This document shows, piece by piece, positions 21,337-29,537 of a stretch of DNA of 64,000 bases. Origin of the DNA: Bacillus norwichensis. Lineage in GTDB: Bacteria > Bacillota > Bacilli > Bacillales > Bacillaceae_C. A program made the translations under genes and the position numbers. The stretch's first letter is position 1. Each line of letters begins with the position of its first letter. Under the pieces are notes generated by a model. That model was not told the origin of the DNA. It did not search any database and saw only the letters and a list, made by a program, of their open reading frames with translations. Location of the stretch: positions 1 through 64,000 of the forward strand of contig NZ_JACSPV010000016.1 in assembly GCF_014836955.1 (NCBI RefSeq), in the 5' to 3' direction.

Positions 21337-22734
21337 ATGGAGTTAGGTATACTTTCTTTATTACCCGCAACCATTGCCATTCTCTTAGCATTTATTACAA
21401 GAAATACTGTATTTTCGCTTGCGGTTGCCTGTTTTATTGGTGTCCTCGTTGCCGGACAAGGTTTATTAGGTTTTCCGAATCTACTAAAGGAAGCTTTAGG
21501 TACCACAAGCTTTTCGTGGATATTTTTGTTGGAGCTTTTTATAGGCGTATTAATAGCCTTTTTTCAGAGAACAGGAGCCATACAACGATTTTCAGCTATC
21601 ATGGATAGAAAAAACTTTAATCGTGTAAAAACTCAGCTTGTTTCTTGGTTTTTAGGTATGTTTGTATTCTTCAGTGATTACTTTAGCCCACTTTTTGTCG
21701 GGTCTACTATGCGAAATTTGTCTGATAAAGCTAAGATATCAAGGGAGAAATTGGCCTATATAGCGGATTCTACTTCGGCGCCAGTAAGTGTACTAATGCC
21801 TATAACCGGATGGGCAGTTTTTATTTCTGGATTGTTAATAGGAATGGGAACCATTGCAAGTCCTGATGAAGCGATAAAAGTATTTGTCAAAGCCATCCCT
21901 TTTAATTTTTATGCACTCCTGTCAGTCTTATTTGTTGGATTGATAGCCCTAAAAATTATTCCGGATTTTGGTCCAATGAAAAAGGCTGAAGAGCGGGCGA
22001 TGAAGGAAGGGAAGGTATTACGCGATGGGGCCGAGCCCTTGATGGGAGAAGAGTTAACAGAGATAGCACCTTATGAGGGAATTAAAACAAATATATTTTT
22101 GAATCTTTTCTTGCCAGTTATCATTGTGATCAGCATAGCAATTGGCACATTTTTTGTATTAGACTCTGCCAAAACAATGGAAGCATTTCTGACTGCTTCA
22201 GTTGTTTTGGGAATCATTATGAGATTACAAGGGATTCCTTTTAATGAAATTATGAAAACAGCAACGTCGGGGATGAAGGGTGTTTTGCCTGCAATCATCA
22301 TATTGGCTTTTGCCTATTCATTAAATAAATTAACTGAGGATATTGGAACCGCAGAGTATATTGTTTCCATTACAGAGAATTTTTTGACTCCTAGTCTTCT
22401 TCCAATGATTACATTTGTACTGGCAGCGATTATTGCCTTTGCTACAGGATCTTCATGGGGAACTTTTGCCATTGTCATGCCACTGGCTGTGCCGCTTGCG
22501 TTTAGCTTTACGGGAGATGAGGTAACTACTCTTGTTTTGGCTACCATTGCGGCAGTTTGTGGCGGCGGGGTGTTTGGAGATCATTGTTCGCCTTTGTCAG
22601 ATACCACAGTGCTGGCATCAAGTGGTGCTGCATCAGATCATATGGATCATGTAAAGACACAGATTCCCTATTCTCTAGCTGTTGCGGTAATTGCTAGTAT
22701 GGCCTATTTGTTTATTGGCTTAGTTTTTGTATAA
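21337..22734 (+). CDS. NhaC-family Na+/H+ antiporter or related exchanger
   Basis: This 465-aa membrane protein has about 11-12 hydrophobic segments and NhaC-family signatures: FSDYFSPLFVGSTMR, ADSTSAPVSVLMPITGWAVF, ATGSSWGTFAIVMPLAVPLA and GGGVFGDHCSPLSDTTVLASSG. NhaC-family members include Na+/H+ antiporters and the MleN malate-lactate exchanger. Coupling to an amino-acid dehydrogenase gene suggests uptake or exchange of that enzyme's substrate or product (inference). AAAGGGGGGA lies before the ATG. It is co-transcribed with ald, and a terminator follows. Confidence 0.88.
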   Translation: MELGILSLLPATIAILLAFITRNTVFSLAVACFIGVLVAGQGLLGFPNLLKEALGTTSFSWIFLLELFIGVLIAFFQRTGAIQRFSAIMDRKNFNRVKTQLVSWFLGMFVFFSDYFSPLFVGSTMRNLSDKAKISREKLAYIADSTSAPVSVLMPITGWAVFISGLLIGMGTIASPDEAIKVFVKAIPFNFYALLSVLFVGLIALKIIPDFGPMKKAEERAMKEGKVLRDGAEPLMGEELTEIAPYEGIKTNIFLNLFLPVIIVISIAIGTFFVLDSAKTMEAFLTASVVLGIIMRLQGIPFNEIMKTATSGMKGVLPAIIILAFAYSLNKLTEDIGTAEYIVSITENFLTPSLLPMITFVLAAIIAFATGSSWGTFAIVMPLAVPLAFSFTGDEVTTLVLATIAAVCGGGVFGDHCSPLSDTTVLASSGAASDHMDHVKTQIPYSLAVAVIASMAYLFIGLVFV

Positions 22735-22768
22735 TGTTTTCAACACCTTATTATTTGCTAAATTGGAA

Positions 22769-22806
22769 AAATCCGGCTCTTTTAATAGAGAGTCGGATTT
22801 TTTATT
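22769..22806 (+). terminator. Terminator of the ald-nhaC unit
   Basis: AAATCCGGCTCT, loop TTTAATAG, AGAGTCGGATTT then TTTATTTTT. It closes the sigma-54 module before soj. Confidence 0.88.
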
Positions 22807-22996
22807 TTTATGCATTTCAAAACAAAGTACTGTTTCTGTATTTTTATAGTATGAGAAACGGCTGTCTACTACTTTTTTATAAGTGACAAATGATGTTTTA
22901 AATATTTTAGGATTTAAGATTAAATGCTGCGTATTATTTGTTAAAATAGATTAGGTGCGAACAATTTTCGTAGGAAGTAAGGGGTAGGTGAAATTG

Positions 22997-23758
22997 TTGG
23001 GAAAGATCATTTCCATAGCCAACCAAAAAGGGGGAGTCGGAAAAACGACCACCTCTATCAATTTAGGGGCCTGTTTGGCTTACATCGGAAAAAAAGTATT
23101 AATTGTAGATATAGATCCGCAAGGGAATGCGACAAGCGGAGCGGGGATTGACAAAGGGGATGTCAACGAATGCGTCTATGACGTGCTTGTTGATGATGCA
23201 GATATTAAAAAGGTAATCCAGGAGACGGCGGTGGAAAATCTGTCAGTGGTCCCATCAACTATTCAATTGGCAGGGGCTGAAATTGAGCTGGTTCCGACTA
23301 TATCAAGGGAAGTTCGTTTAAAACGCGCCTTGGATGAAGTAAGGGATCAATATGATTTTATTTTGATAGATTGCCCTCCATCACTCGGATTACTGACAAT
23401 TAATGCCTTGACGGCATCTGATTCAGTATTAATACCGGTACAATGCGAATATTATGCGTTGGAAGGACTCAGTCAGTTATTAAATACAGTTCGGATTGTG
23501 CAAAAACATTTAAATCAGGAGCTGATGATTGAGGGTGTGCTGTTAACGATGCTAGATGCCCGGACTAATCTTGGTCTCCAAGTGATTCAGGAAGTGAAGA
23601 AATACTTTCAAAATAAAGTCTATCAAACAGTGATTCCAAGAAATATCAGGCTGAGTGAAGCGCCAAGTCACGGGCAGCCAATCATCATTTATGATCCTAG
23701 ATCAAGGGGAGCGGAAGTTTACTTAGAACTCGCAAAGGAAGTGGCTGAAGTTGGCTAA
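22997..23758 (+). CDS. soj: Chromosome partitioning ATPase Soj (ParA)
   Basis: Soj (253 aa) is a ParA-type ATPase that with Spo0J segregates origins and regulates DnaA. The deviant Walker A motif is KGGVGKTTT. Walker A' and B follow in VLIVDIDPQGNATSG and FILIDCPPSLG. I choose TTG at 22997 because it yields MGKIISIANQKGG, matching the B. subtilis N-terminus. The in-frame GTG at 22988 and TTG at 22994 are alternatives. It overlaps spo0J by 8 nt. Confidence 0.96.
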   Translation: MGKIISIANQKGGVGKTTTSINLGACLAYIGKKVLIVDIDPQGNATSGAGIDKGDVNECVYDVLVDDADIKKVIQETAVENLSVVPSTIQLAGAEIELVPTISREVRLKRALDEVRDQYDFILIDCPPSLGLLTINALTASDSVLIPVQCEYYALEGLSQLLNTVRIVQKHLNQELMIEGVLLTMLDARTNLGLQVIQEVKKYFQNKVYQTVIPRNIRLSEAPSHGQPIIIYDPRSRGAEVYLELAKEVAEVG

Positions 23759-24605
23759 AGGACTTGGAAAAGGCATTAATGCTTTGTTTGCGAACATAGA
23801 TGTGGATGTAGGGTCAGAGGAGATGGTCCGAGAAATCCAATTGACCGAAATCAAGCCTAATCCCTATCAACCACGGAAAATCTTTTCCGCTGAAGCGATT
23901 GACGAGCTCAAGAAATCCATTAAGGAGCACGGCATTTTACAGCCTATTATCGTAAGAAAAAGCGGAAAAGGTTATGAAATTGTTGCAGGGGAAAGGCGAT
24001 TCCGTGCAGCAAAAGCCGCACAGTTCAAAAAAATCCCTGCAGTGGTCCGAGAATTTAATGATTCTCAAATGATGGAACTTGCTGTGTTGGAAAACTTGCA
24101 ACGTGAGGATCTGACGCCAATGGAAGAAGCGGCGGCTTATCAAACTTTAATGGACAAGCTTGGCGTTACACAGGAAGATCTTGCCAGAAGGCTTGGAAAA
24201 AGCAGGCCTTATATTGCTAACCATGTTAGGTTGCTGACATTGCCTCCAAAAATCCAAAAGCTGATTACCGATGGAAAATTAACAATGGGTCATGGAAGGA
24301 CATTGCTTGGACTTAAGCAGAAAAACAAGATGCTTTCCGTAGCGGAGCAGACAATAAAAGAAGAACTAAACGTCCGTCAATTAGAGCGGCTAATCCAAAG
24401 ACTAAATGAAAATGTTCCACGTGAAACAAAAAAGAAAGTCATTAAGAAAGACGTTTTTATAAGGGAACGGGAAGATCATCTGAGAGAAAAATTTGGAACA
24501 ACGGTGACAATTAGTCAAAATAAGAAAAAGGGGAAAATTGAAATCGAGTTTCTTTCCCCGGAAGATTTGGAACGTATTTTAGAAATAATGGGGTTAAGCG
24601 AATAA
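23751..24605 (+). CDS. spo0J: Chromosome partitioning protein Spo0J (ParB)
   Basis: Spo0J (284 aa) is the CTP-dependent DNA clamp that loads at parS, spreads, and recruits SMC and Soj. It starts MAKGLGKGINALF (the Soj-activating N-terminal peptide). The ParB/CTPase motif is GERRFRAAKAA, and the HTH is VTQEDLARRLGKSRPYIANHV. The TTG start is within the soj stop region. The gene carries its own parS site (24414-24429). Confidence 0.97.
   Translation: MAKGLGKGINALFANIDVDVGSEEMVREIQLTEIKPNPYQPRKIFSAEAIDELKKSIKEHGILQPIIVRKSGKGYEIVAGERRFRAAKAAQFKKIPAVVREFNDSQMMELAVLENLQREDLTPMEEAAAYQTLMDKLGVTQEDLARRLGKSRPYIANHVRLLTLPPKIQKLITDGKLTMGHGRTLLGLKQKNKMLSVAEQTIKEELNVRQLERLIQRLNENVPRETKKKVIKKDVFIREREDHLREKFGTTVTISQNKKKGKIEIEFLSPEDLERILEIMGLSE
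24414..24429 (+). promoter_or_regulatory. parS site inside spo0J
   Basis: TGTTCCACGTGAAACA matches the Bacillus parS consensus TGTTNCACGTGAAACA exactly, at the position known from B. subtilis spo0J. Confidence 0.97.
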
Positions 24606-24641
24606 ACGAAGTTCCATTGATAGGAAAAGTCGGGTGAGCTC

Positions 24642-25358
24642 ATGATTTTATTGGGGACAATTGTGAATGCAGTCTGCATTATTATAGGTACGTTGCTTGG
24701 AAGATTTCTACAAACCATTCCAGAAAAAATGAAGGAAACAGTCATGTATGGGATTGGATTGGCTGTCATAGCTCTTGGACTGCAGATGGGCTTCAAAAGC
24801 GAAAATTTTTTAATTGTCATTATCAGTCTTGTGATTGGTGCAGTACTGGGTGAATGGTGGGCGCTTGATGACAAGCTTGCCGCTGTGGGTAAATGGCTGG
24901 AAAAAAAGATGGGATCAACCGGAACAGGGAGCATTTCCCAGGGATTTGTGACTGCTACATTGATTTTTGTGATCGGTGCGATGGCAATTATTGGAGCTCT
25001 GGATAGTGGGATTCGGAATGACCATAATGTGCTGTATACGAAAGCAATCATTGATGGATTTACAGCCCTTATTTTATCAACGACACTTGGCATTGGGGTT
25101 ATTTTCTCCGTCATCCCGGTTGTTCTTTACCAAGGGACAATTGCTTTGTTTGCAACCCAGATTAATCAGCTCGTACCTCAGGAATTGATGGATGCTTTTA
25201 TAGTGGAAATGACAGGCACAGGAGGAATGATGATTTTTGCTATTGGCCTGAATTTAGTGGGTTTGACGAAAATCCGAGTGGCTAACCTGTTGCCAAGCAT
25301 TCTGGTAGTAGCCATAATCGTTGCCATCATGCACTACTTTCCAATGGGAGCCTTGTAA
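24642..25358 (+). CDS. DUF554 family membrane protein
   Basis: This 238-aa protein has about seven hydrophobic segments and the DUF554 (YqgA/YdfK-like) pattern: GTIVNAVCIIIGTLLGR, a small conserved GVWALDDK-like turn, TLIFVIGAMAIIGALDSGI and EMTGTGGMMIFAIGLNLVGL. Its function is unknown. The ATG at 24642 is preceded by GGTGAG. It stands alone after spo0J with its own terminator. Confidence 0.88.
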   Translation: MILLGTIVNAVCIIIGTLLGRFLQTIPEKMKETVMYGIGLAVIALGLQMGFKSENFLIVIISLVIGAVLGEWWALDDKLAAVGKWLEKKMGSTGTGSISQGFVTATLIFVIGAMAIIGALDSGIRNDHNVLYTKAIIDGFTALILSTTLGIGVIFSVIPVVLYQGTIALFATQINQLVPQELMDAFIVEMTGTGGMMIFAIGLNLVGLTKIRVANLLPSILVVAIIVAIMHYFPMGAL

Positions 25359-25390
25359 AAGAAACAGGAGAAATACCTGTTTCTTTTTTT
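25357..25390 (+). terminator. Terminator of the DUF554 gene
   Basis: AAAAGAAACAGG, loop AGAAATA, CCTGTTTCTTTT and further T residues, overlapping the stop codon. Confidence 0.9.
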
Positions 25391-25395
25391 ATTTA

Positions 25396-25447
25396 GGGGT
25401 CTGACCCCCGCTGCTTTAACGCATTACCGCGGTGGGGGTCAGACCCC
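25396..25447. repeat. GGGGTCAGACCCC inverted repeat
   Basis: GGGGTCTGACCCCC (25396-25409) and GGGGGTCAGACCCC (25434-25447) are perfect inverse complements. Each arm is also nearly self-complementary, so the site can form one long hairpin or two short ones. It lies between the convergent DUF554 and yyaC genes. Such palindromes recur in Bacillaceae genomes. Confidence 0.8.
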
Positions 25448-25462
25448 GCCATTTTAGCCCCG

Positions 25463-26071
25463 CTATTTCGCTGGTTTTCTTTTTACAAGGTTGAAACCGA
25501 TTGACTGGAAGGTTGTTTTTTTGTCGTAGATTCTATCGGCTTCGACAAGGGCCGCGGATATTTTTTTCGCTAGCTTCATCACAAGGTTCAAACGCGTATT
25601 TTGGAGTACGACGAATTCCATATGTCCCGCCATATTGACGATACCTGTAATAAAAGCTTCTCCTACTTCCGGGAGCTTTTTATTTACCCCAGCTCCAGGC
25701 TTAATTGGACCTGTACCAACCTTGATTTCTCCGATACTTTCAATTCTGCCTAAACAAGCGTCAATACCAATGATGAACGGATTTTTGTATGATTTTTTCA
25801 CATACTGTAAAATCTCCTTCAAGTTCATCGCATGTACGGGACTTTCCAATGTTCCGTAAACATGAAAGATATTCATTCCTGCTTCGGATAAGAAAGATCC
25901 GATTAATGGTCCGAGCGAATCTCCGGTTGACCGGTCTGTTCCAATGCAAATAATGATGACAGGCTGATTTTTCTGTGAGGGAAGAAGGTCCAAAAGAGCA
26001 TCGGATATTTTATAAATCGCGGTTTGATCCTCAAAATGTACGATAGTATCAACTATATTCTGTTGCTCCAC
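25463..26071 (-). CDS. yyaC: Spore protease-like protein YyaC
   Basis: YyaC (202 aa) is related to the germination protease GPR fold. It carries IICIGTDRSTGDSLGPLIGS and later IIGIDACLGRIESIGEI...GPIKPGAGVNK. The gene occurs only in spore formers and is thought to act in sporulation, though its exact substrate is not established. The GTG start at 26071 has AAAGGGGGA upstream. It is convergent with the DUF554 gene. Confidence 0.92.
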   Translation of the reverse strand: MEQQNIVDTIVHFEDQTAIYKISDALLDLLPSQKNQPVIIICIGTDRSTGDSLGPLIGSFLSEAGMNIFHVYGTLESPVHAMNLKEILQYVKKSYKNPFIIGIDACLGRIESIGEIKVGTGPIKPGAGVNKKLPEVGEAFITGIVNMAGHMEFVVLQNTRLNLVMKLAKKISAALVEADRIYDKKTTFQSIGFNLVKRKPAK

Positions 26072-26256
26072 TCCAATCCCCCTTTAGCACTCGTCATAAA
26101 ACCGTTCGATTTTGTTATTTGATAACCAGTATACGAAGAACAGCCATTTTCTATACATGGAGATGGGCTGGAAGAAGACTTTTTATGATTGGAAAGGGGC
26201 ATCATTTATTGTTAAAATAAAGGAATGAATTCAAGAAGTGGATCAGGTGAACAAAA

Positions 26257-27165
26257 ATGAAGCAAAGTCCAGATTTAGAGAAGGAAACGAATATATTGAT
26301 AAAAAAGCTGACCAACCCTGATTTATGGATCAATTATGGTTTGATCGCTTTAAAAATCATCATTATTATTATTGTGTCTACTATTGTCATACGAGTCGGA
26401 AAGGCTGCGATTGGAAAAATATTCAAAAGAAGATCCAATGTGCCGATGCAATTTTCGGAGAGGCGTGAAGCAACGCTTGTTAAACTGTTGCAGAATATCC
26501 TATCGTATATAGTTTATTTTATTGCTATCGTCACAATTCTTTCGGCATTATCAATTGATGTAAAAGGAATTCTGGCTGGTGCGGGAATTTTGGGACTCGC
26601 CGTTGGTTTTGGCGCTCAGAACCTTGTGAAAGATGTAATTGGTGGCTTTTTTATCATCTTCGAAGATCAGTTTTCCGTTGGAGACTATGTTCGAATTGGA
26701 GAATTTGAAGGAACCGTCGAAGAAATTGGACTTCGGACAACGAAAATATTGAACTGGACAGGAGAACTGTACATTCTTCAAAATGGCAATATTACAGAAG
26801 TGACGAATTTTTCGCTTCACAATAGTGTAGCAGTTGTAGATATTTATCTTGGTTATCAGGCGGATTTGAAAAAAGTGGAAGTTTTAATTGAAGATTTGCT
26901 GAAAACAATGCCGCAAAAATATGAACAAATTGTTGGGACGCCCAGTGTGCTTGGGGTTCAGCAATTAGGCGCATCTGAAATTGTCCTGCGGGTAACTGCA
27001 GAGACATTGCCGCTTCAAAATGCATTTATTGCAAGGGAGCTTCGAAAGGCAATCAAACTCGAATTAGATGCACAACAGGTGGAAGTTCCGTATCAGCGCA
27101 TTGTGATGATGCAAGGGAGCGATCACCCAAAAAACAATCATTTTAGTGACCGACAAGGGGGATAA
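26257..27165 (+). CDS. MscS family mechanosensitive channel
   Basis: This 302-aa protein has two to three N-terminal membrane helices. The pore helix and beta domain show the MscS signature: GAGILGLAVGFGAQNLVKDVIGGFFIIFEDQFSVGDYV across residues ~108-145, then GTVEEIGLRTTKI. MscS channels open under membrane tension to release solutes. ATG start at 26257. yyzM follows after 2 nt, so they form one unit. Confidence 0.93.
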   Translation: MKQSPDLEKETNILIKKLTNPDLWINYGLIALKIIIIIIVSTIVIRVGKAAIGKIFKRRSNVPMQFSERREATLVKLLQNILSYIVYFIAIVTILSALSIDVKGILAGAGILGLAVGFGAQNLVKDVIGGFFIIFEDQFSVGDYVRIGEFEGTVEEIGLRTTKILNWTGELYILQNGNITEVTNFSLHNSVAVVDIYLGYQADLKKVEVLIEDLLKTMPQKYEQIVGTPSVLGVQQLGASEIVLRVTAETLPLQNAFIARELRKAIKLELDAQQVEVPYQRIVMMQGSDHPKNNHFSDRQGG

Positions 27166-27167
27166 GA

Positions 27168-27365
27168 ATGGAAAAAAAAGAATTTAACCTTCAAGACGTT
27201 GTTGAAATGAAAAAACCTCATCCATGTGGAACCAATCGTTGGCGGATTATACGAATGGGGATGGATATCCGCATAAAATGCGAAGGCTGTGGACACAGCG
27301 TTATGCTCCCAAGGCGGGAGTTCACAAGAAAAATGAAAAAGATTTTGGAAAAGCATGAGGAGTGA
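27168..27365 (+). CDS. yyzM: DUF951 protein YyzM
   Basis: This 65-aa protein of the DUF951 family carries the typical order VVEMKKPHPCGTNRW, MGMDIRIKCEGCGHSV and LPRREFTRKMKK. The three cysteines suggest a small metal-binding fold. The function is unknown. It lies between an MscS gene and ychF, the usual Bacillus context. Confidence 0.9.
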   Translation: MEKKEFNLQDVVEMKKPHPCGTNRWRIIRMGMDIRIKCEGCGHSVMLPRREFTRKMKKILEKHEE

Positions 27366-27522
27366 ACGTCATGCTTTTTCTATTGGAAGGACGGAGAGCT
27401 AGGATTTTTACTCTTGCATGGGGCAAAGCTCCGGCAATTCACCTTGCGCTTTTTCCTTTCAGTCTCTATAATTATGAATGGATTGGGGGCAGAGCCTGTC
27501 CCGACAAAGAGGAGTGACCGAG

Positions 27523-28623
27523 ATGGCCCTAACAGCAGGGATTGTTGGTTTGCCAAACGTAGGCAAGTCAACCTTATTCAATGCAATTACGAAAGCGGGA
27601 GCGGAAGCAGCGAACTATCCATTCTGTACAATCGACCCTAATGTCGGTATCGTAGAAGTTCCGGATGACCGTCTCCAAAAATTGACTGAACTTGTCAAGC
27701 CGAAGAAAACTGTACCAACGGCTTTTGAATTTACTGATATCGCCGGAATCGTCAAAGGCGCGAGCAAAGGGGAAGGACTCGGAAACAAATTCTTGTCCCA
27801 TATCCGCCAAGTGGATGCAATTTGTCATGTTGTTCGCTGTTTTGCTGATGGCGACATCACGCATGTATCAGGAAAAGTAGATCCGATTGATGACATTGAG
27901 ACGATCAATCTTGAATTGATTTTGGCAGATTTGGAATCTGTTGAAAAACGCATTGGCCGCGTTGAAAAAATGGCGAAGCAAAAAGACAAGGATGCCATGG
28001 CTGAATTTGAAGTGCTGAGCAAATTAAAAACTGCTTTCGAATCTGACCAATCGGCAAGAGCTATTGATTTTTCCGATGACCAGCTTAAAATTGTCAAACA
28101 GCTTCATTTGCTGACAAGCAAACCTGTTTTATATGTAGCGAATGTTGGAGAAGACGATTTGGTTGATCCATCAGGCAATGAATATGTGAAAAAAGTGATG
28201 GACTATGCGGAAAAAGATAACGCGGAAGTCATTATCATCAGTGCCAGAATCGAAGAAGAGATCGCGGTGCTCGACGATGATGAGAAAGCGATGTTCCTAG
28301 AAGAATTGGGAATAGAGGAATCCGGATTAGATCAATTAATTCGTGCAGCCTATCATCTTTTGGGATTAGCTACTTATTTTACAGCCGGAGAGCAAGAAGT
28401 CCGTGCGTGGACATTCAAAAAAGGAATGAAAGCCCCGCAATGTGCCGGAATCATCCATACGGATTTTGAAAAAGGATTTATTCGCGCTGAAACAGTTTCC
28501 TACGAAGATTTACGGGATGCTGGATCTATGAGTGCTGCAAAAGAAGCAGGAAAAGTGCGTTTGGAAGGAAAAGAATATTTAGTACAGGATGGCGATGTCA
28601 TCCATTTCCGCTTTAATGTTTGA
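27523..28623 (+). CDS. ychF: Redox-regulated ribosome-binding ATPase YchF
   Basis: YchF (366 aa, the family length) is an Obg-like P-loop protein that prefers ATP and binds ribosomes. The P-loop is GLPNVGKSTLF, switch II DIAG, and the altered G4 motif NVGED replaces NKxD, which explains the ATP preference. A C-terminal TGS domain follows (EVRAWTFKKGMKAPQCAG...VQDGDVIHFRFNV). The true start is ATG 27523, after GAGGAGTGACC, not an in-frame upstream codon at 27478. Confidence 0.97.
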   Translation: MALTAGIVGLPNVGKSTLFNAITKAGAEAANYPFCTIDPNVGIVEVPDDRLQKLTELVKPKKTVPTAFEFTDIAGIVKGASKGEGLGNKFLSHIRQVDAICHVVRCFADGDITHVSGKVDPIDDIETINLELILADLESVEKRIGRVEKMAKQKDKDAMAEFEVLSKLKTAFESDQSARAIDFSDDQLKIVKQLHLLTSKPVLYVANVGEDDLVDPSGNEYVKKVMDYAEKDNAEVIIISARIEEEIAVLDDDEKAMFLEELGIEESGLDQLIRAAYHLLGLATYFTAGEQEVRAWTFKKGMKAPQCAGIIHTDFEKGFIRAETVSYEDLRDAGSMSAAKEAGKVRLEGKEYLVQDGDVIHFRFNV

Positions 28624-28729
28624 GTCATTTGGTGCATCAAACTTTTTAATCAAGGTATATTTCTAAATCATGTTGGGTTACTCTATTTTACTTTCGGTAA
28701 AATGGAGGACTGTACTTTACTTTACTTTG

Positions 28730-28759
28730 AACGGCTGCTAACCTCGCAGCCGTTTTTTC
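28730..28759 (+). terminator. ychF terminator
   Basis: AACGGCTGC, loop TAACCTC, GCAGCCGTT then TTTTC, 107 nt after the stop codon. The rest of the gap up to the yjbR remnant (28760-28941) shows no gene. Confidence 0.85.
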
Positions 28760-28941
28760 ATTGGTAATTGTATAGATAAAATAGACGATATTTATGTGGG
28801 TGTGTTCTCTTGGTGTAAAGCTGAATGAAGCATATTCAGTGAGGATTCACATATTGTGATAAAGTCAGTTGTTTTGCTATGATAACTAAATGCAAAATTC
28901 ACCTAACTTTTCTTTAGAAGTAGTTAATCTCTATTCTTCAT

Positions 28942-29309
28942 TCATATTTCAGATGGAAGACCAATCTCTTTTTGTACTTTTTTGGGTAGATTTTTCAAGA
29001 CCAAGTTGTAGGAATGTGCAATTAATTTTCTATTAGCTCATCTGATATGTTTGATTCAAAGTAAATGGAGTTCCAATGTTTTTTGTTCATATAATATCCG
29101 GGAATGACCGCTTCATTACCTTCTCGTAATTCCTCTGAAAGAGTCGGATCACATTTTAATGTTAAGATGGGTTCCCCATTTGAATCCCCACCAATCATTG
29201 CATACATCTTGGTTCCGATAAAAAATCGGTCAGCTTCCCAATCCTTTTGGTAATCTTGGGTGGTACCTGCGAGCTTTAAACAACAAGATTCAATGCTTTT
29301 TCTATCCAT
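28942..29309 (-). pseudogene. MmcQ/YjbR family protein, frameshifted
   Basis: The first 95 codons (29309 to 29022) encode the N-terminal part of a YjbR-like protein: ILTLKCDPTLSEELR, AVIPGYYMNKKHWNSIYFE, SDELIEN, then a stop. In the next frame the downstream DNA encodes the missing C-terminus, LIAHSYNLVLKNLPKKVQKE followed by IGLPSEI and a stop at 28942. Restoring one A in the GAAAATTAATT run (near 29020-29026) gives DELIEKLIAHSYN, a continuous family-like sequence of about 122 aa. It is either a real one-base deletion in a homopolymer or a sequencing error. Confidence 0.8.
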
Positions 29310-29501
29310 TTCATCACTCCTTCTTTATATTTTTTCTTAAAGCCATTACACTCACTTTAACAACAAAGCCGTTGGTTGAAAAAACAATTTAAAAGGTTCT
29401 CTTTTTGTATTTTATCATCTTTCATCTCTATTTTTCCTTTTTCTATTTCAAATAGAACATCTCCCAAAGAAGGAAAATGCCGAGAGTTTATCGAAAAAGA
29501 A

Positions 29502-29515
29502 GGTAAGCGCTTTCT
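29502..29515 (+). promoter_or_regulatory. Possible cre (CcpA) site before the thiolase
   Basis: GGTAAGCGCTTTCT shares the core AAGCGCTTTC with the catabolite-responsive element consensus TGAAAGCGCTTTCA and lies just upstream of the thiolase ribosome binding site. This is plausible for a fatty-acid degradation gene, but the match is partial. Confidence 0.4.
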
Positions 29516-29537
29516 AACGACTAAGGAGGAGAAATGT

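Noticed and set aside
29376-29537. An extended N-terminus of the thiolase resembling a signal peptide.
   Set aside because: The TTG at 29538 with AAGGAGGA gives the normal family start; the upstream frame is AT-rich leader DNA.
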